A DNA stretch of 64,000 bases from Amycolatopsis methanolica 239 (GCF_000739085.1 NZ_CP009110.1:2666001-2730000); one strand, 5' to 3'; positions 46,591 through 55,753 are shown, numbered from the stretch's first letter. Numbers and translations: made by a program. The notes: generated by a model from the sequence alone, not told the origin.

Positions 46591-47349
46591 CTACCCGCCG
46601 AGCGTGGTCCGCACGTACTCCTCGATCGCCGCCAGCGAGGACGGCGCCGACCACACCCGCTCGACGTGCGCGTCGTCCCCGGCGCGCTGCTCGCCGATCC
46701 GCTCGTCGAACGGCCGGTGGATCTGCGCCTTCGTGTGCCGGAACGCGTCCGACGGCACCGAAGCCAGCCTGCTCGCCATCTCGATCGCCCTCGGCAGCAC
46801 CTCCTCCGGCGCGGCCAGCTCGTCCACCAGCCCGCGGGCAAGCGCTTCGCCGCCCGCGTAGGTCTCGCCGAGGAACGTCAGGCCGGGCAGCCGCTCCGTC
46901 CCGTACGCGCAGCGCAGGATCTCCAGCGCCACCAACGGGAACGGCACCCCGACGAGCAGTTCGGTGACGCCGAACCGGCCCTGCCGCTCGTTCAGGATCC
47001 GCCGGTCGCACGCCGCCGCCAGCACTGCCCCGCCGGCGATCGCGTGCCCGGTCACCGCCGCGACGACCGGGCCGGGGAACCCGAACACGGCCAGGAACGC
47101 GTCCGACAGCGCGGGCAGGAACTCCCGGAGGTAACCGGCCCGGCCCGCGGCGACCCGCTTGAGGTCGACGCCGGCGGAGAACATCCCGTCCCGCCCGGTC
47201 AGCACCACGCCCTTCGCGCCGCCGAGCTCGGCCTCCTCCAGCCGTGCCACCAGCTCCCGGCACAGCTCGGTGTCCATCGCGTTCGCCTTGCCGTGGGCCA
47301 GTTTCAGCACGGCGATGTCGCCGGCCTTGTCCACCTCGATCGTCGTCAT
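46591..47349 (-). CDS. Enoyl-CoA hydratase/isomerase family protein
   Basis: A 252-aa crotonase-fold enzyme. The oxyanion hole is formed by MFSAGVDLKRV (about 61-71) and TGHAIAGGAVLAAACDRRIL (about 105-124). The canonical catalytic glutamates are not obvious, so isomerase or thioesterase activity is possible. Start ATG 47349 (MTTIEVDKAGDIAVLKL) is preferred; the six upstream residues lack a ribosome site. Confidence 0.88.
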   Translation of the reverse strand: MTTIEVDKAGDIAVLKLAHGKANAMDTELCRELVARLEEAELGGAKGVVLTGRDGMFSAGVDLKRVAAGRAGYLREFLPALSDAFLAVFGFPGPVVAAVTGHAIAGGAVLAAACDRRILNERQGRFGVTELLVGVPFPLVALEILRCAYGTERLPGLTFLGETYAGGEALARGLVDELAAPEEVLPRAIEMASRLASVPSDAFRHTKAQIHRPFDERIGEQRAGDDAHVERVWSAPSSLAAIEEYVRTTLGG

Positions 47350-47368
47350 GGGCCCACCGTAGGGCACG

Positions 47369-48295
47369 TCAGCTGGTGATGTCCTTGGTCGCGAAGCGCC
47401 GCGCGGCCAGCAGCGTGAACACGGTCGCGTAGATCACCGCGGACAGCGTGCCGGCGGCCATGTTCGTCCAGTCGATGTCGGTGGCGATCAGGTCCATCCA
47501 GCCGTACGAGTAGTGCGTGGGCAGGTAGTTGCGCAGCGTGCCCAGCGCGGTGATCTGGTCGAGGATCTGCGACAGGATCGCCGCCAGCACCGCCCCGCCG
47601 ACCGCGCCCAGCGGCGCGTCGGTGAGCACCGACAGCAACAGCGCCAGCCCGGCCACCCACGCCAGCTGGATCACTACGTACACCGTGGACAGCCCGATCG
47701 CGATCAGACTCTGCCCGAACGGGATCGCGTCCCCGGTTGGGCTGACCGCGTCCCCGGCGCCGTAGAAGATCAGTCCCGCCACCAGGGCCACCAGCGGTAG
47801 CAGCACCAGCGCCACCACCGACAGCAACCCGGACGCGATCGCCTTCTGCCGCAGCAGCCGGTGCCGCGGCACCGGCATCGCCAGCAGGTACTTCAGGCTG
47901 GACCAGGACGCCTCGCTCGCGATCGTGTCCCCGAAGAACAACGCGACGATCGTGGGCAGCAGGAACGTCCCGGACACGAACAGCGCCAGCACGACGAAGT
48001 TCGGCGCGCTCGCCGTCGCCAGGTCGACGAACCCGCCGGAGCGCCGGTTCGGGCTGGACTCGCCGATCTCGAACGCCACCACCAGGATGAACGGCAGCAG
48101 CACGACGAACCCGAGCACCAGCTGGGTGCGCCGCCGCCGCAGCTGGCGCCGCAGTTCGACGCCCAGCCGCAGCGTCCGCCGCGCCCGGTAGCCCTCGACC
48201 GCGCCGTCCGCGCCCACCCCGGAGTGGGTGTGCTCGGCGGCGTCGGTCAGCTCGTCCAGTGCCGCGGGATCGGTGTGGACCCCGTTCTCGCTCAT
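47369..48295 (-). CDS. ABC transporter permease (ABC-2 type)
   Basis: A 308-aa membrane protein with about six helices, the first near residue 60, and a hydrophilic N-terminus rich in Glu and His. ABC-2-like pattern GDTIASEASWSSLKYLLAMPVPRHRLLRQK precedes helix 3. It overlaps the stop of the upstream ATPase-fusion gene by four bases, so the two form one transporter. It probably exports a lipid or peptide. Confidence 0.88.
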   Translation of the reverse strand: MSENGVHTDPAALDELTDAAEHTHSGVGADGAVEGYRARRTLRLGVELRRQLRRRRTQLVLGFVVLLPFILVVAFEIGESSPNRRSGGFVDLATASAPNFVVLALFVSGTFLLPTIVALFFGDTIASEASWSSLKYLLAMPVPRHRLLRQKAIASGLLSVVALVLLPLVALVAGLIFYGAGDAVSPTGDAIPFGQSLIAIGLSTVYVVIQLAWVAGLALLLSVLTDAPLGAVGGAVLAAILSQILDQITALGTLRNYLPTHYSYGWMDLIATDIDWTNMAAGTLSAVIYATVFTLLAARRFATKDITS

Positions 48296-51129
48296 GACGT
48301 TTCCTCTCCCACGAGCTGGAGGAACGCGTCCTCCAGCCGTCGCCGCGGCCCGGCCTGCTCGACCGCGACCCCGGCCCGGACCAGCGCCGCGACCGCCTCG
48401 GCGCGCGGCATGCCGTCCAGGTCGGCGTGCACGAGGGTCCCCTCGACGTCCACACCGGACACCCCGGGCACCCCGCGCAGGGCGTCGGCCGCCGCGTCGG
48501 GCCGGTCGACCCGGAAGGTGGCCTCGCCGCCGGTGGCCACGATGTCGCCGACCTCGCCCGCGGCGACCAGCCGGCCGCGGTGCATCACCACGACGTGCGT
48601 GCAGGTCTGCTCGACTTCGGCCAGCAGGTGGCTGGAGACCACCACGGTCCGGCCGGTCGCGGCGTACCGCTGCAGCACCTCGCGCATCTGGTGGATCTGC
48701 GGCGGGTCGAGCCCGTTGGTCGGTTCGTCGAGCACGAGCAGCTCCGGCAGCCCGAGCATGGCCTGCGCGATCGCCAGCCGCTGCCGCATGCCCTGGCTGT
48801 AGGTGCGGACCTTGCGGTGCACGGCGTTGCCCAGCCCGGCGATCTCCAGCGCCTGCTCCAGGTGCGCCTGCTCGATCGGGCGGCCGGTCGCGTCCCAGTA
48901 CAGGCGCAGGTTCGCCGTGCCGGACAGGTGCGGCAGGAACCCGGAGCCCTCGACGAACGAGCCGATCCGCGACAGCACCGGCGCGCCCGGCGTGATCCGG
49001 TGGCCGAACACCCTGATCTCCCCGGCGGTGGGGGTGATCAGGCCCATCAGCATGCGCAGCGTCGTGGTCTTGCCGGCGCCGTTGGGCCCGAGCAGGCCCA
49101 GCACCTGGCCCGGTTCGACGCGGAAGGACAGGTCCTTCACCGCGGTGAGCCCGCCCGGGTAGGCCTTGGTCAGCCCGTCGATCACCAGCGGCACCCCGGC
49201 CAGGTCCGGATCGGCCTGGTGCGACCGCCGCCTGCGCACCGCGGCCAGCGCGGCGACCGCCGCGGCGAGCGCGAGCGTGACGGCGATGCCGACGAGCGTG
49301 CCGACCGGCCACCCGCCGCCGACGGCCTTGCCCGGCACGACCGGCACCGCGACGGCCGGGTCGGCGAGCGAGACCCGGTACGCGGCCGGGGTCACCGGGG
49401 TGGCGTACGCCTGGTCGGTCGTCGTGACCACGAGCTGCAGGGCGTGCCCGGCCTCAACCGGCCGCACCACCCCGGGCAGCGTCACGGTCACCTCGGCGGT
49501 GCCGGACGCCGGGATCGCGACCCGCACCGGGGCGATCTGGTTCGCCGGTAGCGTGCGGGTGCCGTCCGGGTTGAGGTCGTAGAGCTTGACGAACAGCACC
49601 GCCTCGCCGGTGCCGGACACCCGGAGCCGGACCGTCGACGAGCCGGTGATCAGCAGCTGCGAGTCGACGGGCGCGGTGGTGAACCGCGCGGACTGGCCGG
49701 GCGGGTCGACGCTGAACAGCCCCGACAGCCGCGACGATCCGCTGACCAGCGCGTTCAGGCCGGGGATCCCGCTGACCGCGGCGGGCGTGCCGCCGGGCGG
49801 GTTGACGATCGTCTGTTCGTCGCCCGTGAGCTGCAGCGTCCGCCGCTGCGCCTGCGCCGGGTACTCGCCCGCGTCGACGGTGCGCACCGACGGCGAACCC
49901 GACGCGCGCAACGAGCCCTGCACGTCGTAGGAGAACCCGCTGAACGGGTTGCCGCCCTCGCCGGTGAGCTGGAACCACAACCAGTCGCCGAGCTTCGCGC
50001 GCAGCTGCGGGCCCGGCCGGCCGCCGTCGTGCCCGCCGGTGAACCAGACCTGTTGCACCGTCCCGCCCGCCGCGGTGATCTGGCGCGCGGTGGCGTCGGA
50101 CTGGTCGAGCCCGAACAGCGTGTCGGCCTCGCCCTGCACCAGCAGGGTCGGCGCGGTGATGTGCCCGGTGACCGCGGCGGGGGACAGGCGCTGCAGCAGG
50201 GCCGCGACCTGCGGGCTCACCTTGCCGGTCGTGGCCAGGTCGGCGTAGGCCCGGCAGATCTCGGCGGTGAAGCGGCCGCACGTCGTCCCGCCGAGCTGTT
50301 GCGGCGGCTGCTGGGGGAGCGGCGCGGCGGCGGCCGAGCCGCCACCGCCCGCGGTACCGGCGCTCTGCGTGTCGTCGTCGGTCTCCTGGCCCGGCTCGGG
50401 CGCCTCCGCGCCCAGCCCGCCCGCGCCCGAGGGCGAGGTGCCGGCGGAGAAGAGCAGCCCGGCCCACGACTTCTTGAACACCCCGTCCGGGGAGAACGCG
50501 CCCGCCGCCGGGGTGCCTGCCGCGGGCGCCGTCGCCGCAGCCGCGTTCGGCGTGAGCCCCTGGGCCAGGTCGTTGTAGGTGATCACCGGCGTGATCGCGT
50601 CGACCCGCGTGTCCCGTCCGGCCAGCTGCAGCGCCAGCGCGCCGCCGTAGGAGGCGCCCAGCACGCCGACCCGCGGGTCGCCGGGGCCGTCCAGGCGGAC
50701 CTCCGGGCGGGTGGCGAGCCAGTCGACCAGCCGGGCGGCGTCCGCGACCTCGAAGTCCGGGTCGTTCAGCCCGATCTCACCGGTGCTGCGGCCGAAGCCG
50801 CGCGCCGAGTAGGTGAGCACCACGAACCCGCGCCGGGCCAGCTCCTGCGCATCGCCCGCGACGCTGTTCTTGTCCCCGCCGAACCCGTGCGGCAGCAGCA
50901 CCGCCGGGGCGGGCGTGCGCTCCGGCAGGTAGAGCGTGGTGTCCAGGGTGACCTTCGCGGCGGAGCCGGGCGCGGCGGGCACGTCGAGGAAGGCGTCCTG
51001 CGTCGGCACCGCTGCGGGCTCGCTCGACGAGCGGGTCCAGACGAGCACGACGGCCGCCACCAGCAGGACGACGACCCCGAGGGTCACCATCCGGGAACGG
51101 CGCGTGTGCGGGAGCGGGATTCGGGGCAC
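48292..51129 (-). CDS. Fusion of a secreted-type S15 peptidase/hydrolase with an ABC ATPase
   Basis: A 945-aa protein. N-terminal membrane helix (VTLGVVVLLVAAVVLVW, 15-31), then an alpha/beta-hydrolase of the CocE/S15 kind (nucleophile in LGASYGGALAL, about 155; later GHDGGRPGPQL), with a low-complexity insert at about 210-280, and an S15 C-terminal beta domain. A second membrane helix lies near 610-640. Residues ~650-945 are an ABC ATPase: Walker A LGPNGAGKTTTLR, signature TYSQGMRQRLAIA, Walker B LLVLDEPTNGLDPP. The hydrolase should face outside and the ATPase inside, with the permease encoded just downstream. This fusion is known in actinobacteria; its substrate is not. Confidence 0.9.
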   Translation of the reverse strand: MPRIPLPHTRRSRMVTLGVVVLLVAAVVLVWTRSSSEPAAVPTQDAFLDVPAAPGSAAKVTLDTTLYLPERTPAPAVLLPHGFGGDKNSVAGDAQELARRGFVVLTYSARGFGRSTGEIGLNDPDFEVADAARLVDWLATRPEVRLDGPGDPRVGVLGASYGGALALQLAGRDTRVDAITPVITYNDLAQGLTPNAAAATAPAAGTPAAGAFSPDGVFKKSWAGLLFSAGTSPSGAGGLGAEAPEPGQETDDDTQSAGTAGGGGSAAAAPLPQQPPQQLGGTTCGRFTAEICRAYADLATTGKVSPQVAALLQRLSPAAVTGHITAPTLLVQGEADTLFGLDQSDATARQITAAGGTVQQVWFTGGHDGGRPGPQLRAKLGDWLWFQLTGEGGNPFSGFSYDVQGSLRASGSPSVRTVDAGEYPAQAQRRTLQLTGDEQTIVNPPGGTPAAVSGIPGLNALVSGSSRLSGLFSVDPPGQSARFTTAPVDSQLLITGSSTVRLRVSGTGEAVLFVKLYDLNPDGTRTLPANQIAPVRVAIPASGTAEVTVTLPGVVRPVEAGHALQLVVTTTDQAYATPVTPAAYRVSLADPAVAVPVVPGKAVGGGWPVGTLVGIAVTLALAAAVAALAAVRRRRSHQADPDLAGVPLVIDGLTKAYPGGLTAVKDLSFRVEPGQVLGLLGPNGAGKTTTLRMLMGLITPTAGEIRVFGHRITPGAPVLSRIGSFVEGSGFLPHLSGTANLRLYWDATGRPIEQAHLEQALEIAGLGNAVHRKVRTYSQGMRQRLAIAQAMLGLPELLVLDEPTNGLDPPQIHQMREVLQRYAATGRTVVVSSHLLAEVEQTCTHVVVMHRGRLVAAGEVGDIVATGGEATFRVDRPDAAADALRGVPGVSGVDVEGTLVHADLDGMPRAEAVAALVRAGVAVEQAGPRRRLEDAFLQLVGEETS

Positions 51130-51181
51130 ACCGAAACCGTATGGGAGCTTTCCTGAGAACGCGTCAGCGCGGGGCCTGATC

Positions 51182-51210
51182 TTGAAAATCCGGGTGATGA
51201 GGGTTACCTA
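51182..51210 (+). promoter_or_regulatory. Candidate promoter of the terC leader
   Basis: TTGAAA (51182-51187), 17 bases, TACCTA (51205-51210) about 40 bases ahead of the riboswitch. Confidence 0.5.
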
Positions 51211-51251
51211 AGGTGGTGTTCGTCCGGTTGATCAGGAAAGATGGATACGAC

Positions 51252-51379
51252 GTGGAGGGGAGTATTCCTTCGCGGCGGTGTCGTCAGCACGGCGGTCCTT
51301 CGGGGCGCCCGGCACCGCCGGCCGGATCCACCGGCGGAAGAGACCTCCGGCTAGCTGCTGCTGCGCGCTAACCGGAGGT
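51252..51379 (+). promoter_or_regulatory. yybP-ykoY (Mn2+) riboswitch with ribosome-site sequestration
   Basis: The leader of the TerC gene holds the two conserved blocks of the yybP-ykoY element: GGAGGGGAGTA at 51254-51264 and GGAAGAGACCTCCGG at 51336-51350. GGAGG (51254-51258) can close P1 with CCTCC (51344-51348). ACCTCCGG (51343-51350) is also the exact complement of CCGGAGGT (51372-51379), the ribosome-binding site of terC. So P1 pairing and ribosome-site masking are mutually exclusive: ligand binding would free translation. The class assignment rests on recalled consensus blocks. Confidence 0.75.
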
Positions 51380-51388
51380 ATTGCGTAG

Positions 51389-52378
51389 ATGAATGTCCCC
51401 GTGTGGCTGTGGGCCGCCACTGTCGTAGGCCTGCTCGTGCTGATCGCGATCGATCTCGTGATCGTCGACCGGAAGCCGCATGAAGTCACCACCAAGGAAG
51501 CGGCCAAGTGGGTCGTCTTCTACGTCACCTGCGCGGTGCTGTTCGGCATCGGCGTGTGGGTCCTCGCCGGGCACGACTACGGCGTCCAGTTCTTCACCGG
51601 GTACATCACCGAGTACTCGCTCTCGGTGGACAACCTGTTCATCTTCATGATCATCATGGCCTCGTTCCGGGTGCCCGCGATCCACCAGCACCGCGTGCTG
51701 CTGATCGGCATCCTGCTCGCGCTGGCCATGCGCAGCGTGTTCATCGCGGTGGGCGCGGCCCTGATCGCCCAGTTCGTGTGGGTGTTCTTCCTGTTCGGCG
51801 CGGTCCTCGTGTGGACGGCCATCAGCATGCTGCGCGGCAACGACCACGAGGACGAGTACCACGAGAACGCGGTCGTGCGGTGGATCCGCAAGGTCTACCC
51901 GGTCACCGACGACTTCCACGGCCACAAGATGACGATCAAGCGGGACGGCAAGCGCTGGCTGACCCCGATGTTCGTGGTGATCGTGGCCATCGGCAGCGCC
52001 GACCTGCTCTTCGCGGTCGACTCGATCCCGGCGATCTTCGGCATCACCCAGGAAGCCTTCCTGGTGTTCACCGCCAACGCGTTCGCGCTGATGGGGCTGC
52101 GGCAGCTGTACTTCCTGCTCGGCGGACTGGTGAACAAGCTGGTCTATCTGTCCTACGGCCTGGCGGTCATCCTCGCCTTCATCGGCGCGAAGCTGATCCT
52201 GCACGCGCTGCACGAGTACCACGCGGTGCCGGTCTGGCTGGACATCAACAACTGGGTCTCGCTGGGCGTGATCGTGGTCGTCCTGACCGCCACCACCGTC
52301 CTCAGCCTGGCCAAGGCCAAGCGGGACGAGAAGAAGTCGGGGTCAGAGGCTCTTAGCGAGGCTAACGAAATCCGGTAG
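51389..52378 (+). CDS. TerC/Alx-family integral membrane protein, probable Mn2+ exporter
   Basis: A 329-aa protein with about eight membrane helices. Family acidic residues are seen in VLIAIDLVIVDRKPHEV (about 15-30), ITEYSLSVDNLFIFMIIMAS (77-96), and SADLLFAVDSIPAIFGITQE (208-227). E. coli Alx and related TerC proteins export Mn2+ and are controlled by yybP-ykoY riboswitches, and the leader here carries such an element. A C-terminal charged tail (KAKRDEKKSGSEALS) follows the last helix. This and the Mn-catalase make Mn homeostasis a local theme. Confidence 0.93.
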   Translation: MNVPVWLWAATVVGLLVLIAIDLVIVDRKPHEVTTKEAAKWVVFYVTCAVLFGIGVWVLAGHDYGVQFFTGYITEYSLSVDNLFIFMIIMASFRVPAIHQHRVLLIGILLALAMRSVFIAVGAALIAQFVWVFFLFGAVLVWTAISMLRGNDHEDEYHENAVVRWIRKVYPVTDDFHGHKMTIKRDGKRWLTPMFVVIVAIGSADLLFAVDSIPAIFGITQEAFLVFTANAFALMGLRQLYFLLGGLVNKLVYLSYGLAVILAFIGAKLILHALHEYHAVPVWLDINNWVSLGVIVVVLTATTVLSLAKAKRDEKKSGSEALSEANEIR

Positions 52379-52388
52379 GTTCGGGGGC

Positions 52389-54317
52389 ATGCGTCCCTCG
52401 GATCTCGAACTCCTCGCCGTGCCCGGCACTCCGGCGCTGCACGGCACCCTGCTGCTGACCGCGGTCACCACCCCCGACCTCGGCGGCAACACCTATCGCA
52501 GTTCGCTGTGGCGGGCCGCCCCCGACGGCGGGGCGGCCCGGCAGTGGACCCACGGCGAGCGGGACACCGATCCCGCGATCTCCCCGGACGGCCGCTGGGT
52601 GGCCTTCCTCCGCGCGGACGGCGACAAGCCGCAGCTGCACGTGATGCCCGCCGACGGCGGCGACGCCCGGCGCCTCACCGAACTTCCGCTCGGCGCCGGC
52701 GCCCCGGTGTGGGCGCCGGACTCGCGCCGCGTCGCGTTCACCGCGCGGGTGCCCGAAGCCGGCCGCTACGGCACGCCGGACGAGGACGGTGAGGTCCTCG
52801 AACCGGGTGCGGAGGCGCCCCGCCGGATCACCCGCTACGACTACCGGCTCGACAACGTCGGCTTCCTGCGGGACCGCCCGCGGCGGCTGTTCGTCGTCGA
52901 CGTCACCGACCCGGGTGAACCCGAGCCGCTGACCGACGACCAGGCCGACGTCTCCGACCCGGCGTGGCTGCCGGACGGCTCGGCCGTGCTCGTCGTCGCG
53001 CCCCGCGAGTGGGGCGCCGCCGGCACCGAGGAGAGCGACCTCTACCTGGTGCCGGCCGAGGGCGGGGAGCCGGTGCTCGCGGTGCGCAGCGCGGGCAGCG
53101 CGGCCAAGCCGTCGGTGACCGCGGACGGGACGATCCTTTTCTACGGCCAGGAGTACACGTGGCCGCACGTCGTGGCCCGCAACCCGGGCCTGTGGTCGGC
53201 CGAGCTGCCCGCCGACGGCGAGCCGGCGAAGCCGCGCCGCCTGACCGACGCGGAGTCCGTGTACTGCATGGCCGACGTGCCGCCCGCGCCGTTCCGCGAC
53301 GAGGTCCTGGTGACCGTGCTCAACCGCGGCGCGATCGAGCTGCGGGCCGTGCCGCGCGATGCCGACCGGGCGCCGCTGGACGGCCTGGGCAGGCTGCTCG
53401 GTGACCGCGGCGCGGTGCGGTCGTTCACGGTGCACGGGGAGCGGATCGCCGCGGTCGTGGCGCGGCCGGACAGCTCGGGTGACGTGGTGCTGCTCGACGG
53501 CCCGGACCAGCTGGTGCTCACCGACTTCTCGAAGCCGGTGCGGGAGAAGGGGATCCGCCCGGTCGAGGAGCTGACCGCCACGGCGCCGGACGGGTACCCG
53601 GTGCACGGCTGGCTGGTGCTGCCCGAGGGCGACGGGCCGCACCCGGTGTTGCTCGTGGTGCACGGCGGCCCGTTCGCGGCCTACGACTGGGGCCTGTTCG
53701 ACGAGGCGCAGGTGTACGCGGCGGCCGGGTATGCCGTGGTGATGGGCAACCCGCGCGGTTCGGCCGGCTACGGCGAGAGCCACGGGCAGGCGATCGTGCA
53801 CGGCCTGGGCACGGTCGACGTCGACGACGTGCTGGCGCTGTTGGACGCGGCACTGGAGCGCGACGACCTGGACGACTCGCGGGTCGGCGTGATGGGCGGT
53901 TCGTACGGCGGTTTCATGACGACGTGGCTGGCGGCCCACCACGGTTCCCGGTTCCGCGCCGCGTGGAGCGAGCGGGCTGTCAACGCGTGGGACTCGTTCA
54001 CCGGCAGCTCCGACATCGGCTGGTTCTTCACCGAGGCCTACGTCGGCGCGGACCCGGTGGTGCAGCGCGAGCGCAGCCCGCTGACCTACGCCCGGCAGAT
54101 CCGCATCCCGTTCGCGGTGGTCCACTCCGAGCACGACTGGCGGTGCCCGGTGGAGCAGGCCCAGCGGCTGTTCGTGGAGCTCAAGCGCAACGGCACGGAG
54201 GTCGAGATGCTGCTCTTCCCCGGCGAGGGCCACGAACTGAGCCGGTCCGGCAAGCCGCGCCACCGGGTGCAGCGCTTCGACGCGATCCTGGACTGGTGGT
54301 CGCGCCACCTGGCGTGA
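52389..54317 (+). CDS. S9-family prolyl oligopeptidase-like peptidase
   Basis: A 642-aa protein. Residues 1-~390 form a WD-like/TolB-type propeller (repeated SPDGRWVAFLRADGD-type blades). The C-terminal alpha/beta-hydrolase has the nucleophile in GVMGGSYGGFMTTWLA (about 505), Asp in HSEHDWRCPVEQ and His in PGEGHELSRSG (about 616). No signal peptide, so it is cytoplasmic, where such enzymes trim peptides. ATG 52389 is ten bases after the terC stop, so the two may be co-transcribed. Confidence 0.94.
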   Translation: MRPSDLELLAVPGTPALHGTLLLTAVTTPDLGGNTYRSSLWRAAPDGGAARQWTHGERDTDPAISPDGRWVAFLRADGDKPQLHVMPADGGDARRLTELPLGAGAPVWAPDSRRVAFTARVPEAGRYGTPDEDGEVLEPGAEAPRRITRYDYRLDNVGFLRDRPRRLFVVDVTDPGEPEPLTDDQADVSDPAWLPDGSAVLVVAPREWGAAGTEESDLYLVPAEGGEPVLAVRSAGSAAKPSVTADGTILFYGQEYTWPHVVARNPGLWSAELPADGEPAKPRRLTDAESVYCMADVPPAPFRDEVLVTVLNRGAIELRAVPRDADRAPLDGLGRLLGDRGAVRSFTVHGERIAAVVARPDSSGDVVLLDGPDQLVLTDFSKPVREKGIRPVEELTATAPDGYPVHGWLVLPEGDGPHPVLLVVHGGPFAAYDWGLFDEAQVYAAAGYAVVMGNPRGSAGYGESHGQAIVHGLGTVDVDDVLALLDAALERDDLDDSRVGVMGGSYGGFMTTWLAAHHGSRFRAAWSERAVNAWDSFTGSSDIGWFFTEAYVGADPVVQRERSPLTYARQIRIPFAVVHSEHDWRCPVEQAQRLFVELKRNGTEVEMLLFPGEGHELSRSGKPRHRVQRFDAILDWWSRHLA

Positions 54318-54320
54318 CGC

Positions 54321-54360
54321 GCTGGTGCGGGCCCGCTCACCCGAGCGGGCCCGCACCAGC
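54321..54360 (+). terminator. 18-bp perfect hairpin after the S9 peptidase
   Basis: GCTGGTGCGGGCCCGCTC pairs fully with its reverse complement at 54343-54360 around a four-base loop. Confidence 0.85.
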
Positions 54361-54375
54361 TACTGGCGCGCTGTG

Positions 54376-54415
54376 AGCGGCGCGGCGCCCGGTCCGCTTA
54401 CCGGGCGGGGCCGCT
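54376..54415 (-). terminator. Branched hairpin after the RES toxin gene
   Basis: AGCGGC/GCCGCT and CCCGGT/ACCGGG nested stems directly beyond the toxin stop codon on the minus strand. The two hairpins between convergent genes insulate each from the other. Confidence 0.55.
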
Positions 54416-55072
54416 TCAGTTGAGCAGCACGTAGTTCAGTTCCTCGCACACCCGGCCCAGCGGCACGTCCAGGCCGGGGTGGTCGAGCGGCAGCATGACG
54501 TCCGGCGCCAGTGGCAGCGCCTCGCCTGCCGGCGGGTCCCACAGGCACAGCGCGGGGTGCCCGCCGTCCATCGACGAGCGGTACCACAGCCCGTCCAGCT
54601 CGGGGAAGGCCGCGCGGATCGCCCGCGCCCAGGCCTGCGTGATCTTCTTCGGCCCGCTCGAAATCTCCTGCGACGCCCCGACCCGCGTCGGCCACAGGCC
54701 GGTCAGGTCGAGCAGCCTCAGCGGCCGCGACGGGCGCACCACGACCAGCCGCGGGAGCCGCGTCCTGCGGTCGACCAGCGACGTCGTCTGGAACACCTCG
54801 GCCACGCTCGTCCGCACGGTCAGCCCGAAGTAGAGCACGCCGTGGCCGGGGTCGGCGGTGGCGCACCCGTCGCGGCTGGGCGGCTGCGGGTCGAAGCGGC
54901 CGTGCGGCAGCGGACCGGTGTAGCGGAACGTGTTCCACTGCTGCGGGTGGTTGCCGCCCGCGGTGAAGATCCGCACCAGCCGCCGCGTGGGCGGCACGGT
55001 CACGATGTCGACGTCGGCGCGCAGGGCAGCGAGGAGCTCAGCCCGCGACGGCGGGAGTGGCAACCGGGCCAT
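54416..55072 (-). CDS. RES-family NAD+-degrading toxin
   Basis: A 218-aa RES-domain protein. The conserved Arg, Glu and Ser are seen in RLVRIFTAGGNHP (about 33), LTVRTSVAEVFQTT (about 95) and GLWYRSSMDGGH (about 170). RES toxins cleave NAD+ by phosphorolysis or hydrolysis. The antitoxin gene is upstream with a 16-base gap, the usual order. It resembles the mycobacterial MbcT pair in layout. Confidence 0.88.
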   Translation of the reverse strand: MARLPLPPSRAELLAALRADVDIVTVPPTRRLVRIFTAGGNHPQQWNTFRYTGPLPHGRFDPQPPSRDGCATADPGHGVLYFGLTVRTSVAEVFQTTSLVDRRTRLPRLVVVRPSRPLRLLDLTGLWPTRVGASQEISSGPKKITQAWARAIRAAFPELDGLWYRSSMDGGHPALCLWDPPAGEALPLAPDVMLPLDHPGLDVPLGRVCEELNYVLLN

Positions 55073-55088
55073 GAGATGCGGCGCGGCC

Positions 55089-55673
55089 TCAGAGCGGGGT
55101 GCCGAGCGTGGCGGCGAGCGCGGCGACCGGCCCGGGGTCGCCCCCGGCCAGCAGCCACTGCCGCGGGGTGGCGGGCCGCCCGCCGATCTGCAGGTCGGCC
55201 TGCGCGGTGTTCATGAACGCGGCCACGACCAGCGCGGGCTGGTCGTCCGGCACCGCGGCCAGCACGGCTTCCAGCCCGGGCAGCGCGCCCCGCTCGCCGA
55301 ACTGCCACGACGGCAGCCGCCAGCCGCCCTGGTCCTTCCAGCCGGTCAGGCGGCGGTCGGCCAGCTTGTGCCGGATCCGGCTCGGGTCCACGCCCAGCCG
55401 TCGCGCGGCCTCGGCGACCGTGAGGGCGGACTCGGCCAGCACCGCGTGCGCCGCCACCGACGGCGCGCGGCTGTCCGGCTCGTCGTCGCGCCGGGGCGAG
55501 AGATCGAGCCCGGTCTCGGCGAGCGCGGCCCGTTGCGCTGGCGAGAAGAAGGACGCCGGGTCCGGGTTCGGCGGGGCGAGGCGGCGCGCGGCGTCCTCGA
55601 CCAGCGAGAGGAAGTCCGCGGCGTCGATCCGGAGGCCTGCCTTGGCGAGGACGTTCTCCAGCGCGACCGTCAT
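55089..55673 (-). CDS. Antitoxin (helix-turn-helix, RES-partner)
   Basis: A 194-aa protein. A central helix-turn-helix/excisionase-like segment (LTVAEAARRLGVDPSRIRHK, about 89-108) precedes WKDQGGWRLPSWQFGE. The C-terminal ~70 residues (LVVAAFMNTAQADLQIGGR, then TPRQWLLAGG) form the toxin-neutralising Xre/MbcA/ParS-type domain. ATG 55673 is chosen over an extension to 55760 that contains unrelated residues. It precedes and probably represses the RES toxin gene. Confidence 0.85.
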   Translation of the reverse strand: MTVALENVLAKAGLRIDAADFLSLVEDAARRLAPPNPDPASFFSPAQRAALAETGLDLSPRRDDEPDSRAPSVAAHAVLAESALTVAEAARRLGVDPSRIRHKLADRRLTGWKDQGGWRLPSWQFGERGALPGLEAVLAAVPDDQPALVVAAFMNTAQADLQIGGRPATPRQWLLAGGDPGPVAALAATLGTPL

Positions 55674-55753
55674 GGGCCCCAGCATAGCGCTCGACGTGCG
55701 GGTTCGTGCGCCCTGGGGGAAACTGTCCGCAGGGGACACGACCTTGTTCGCTC

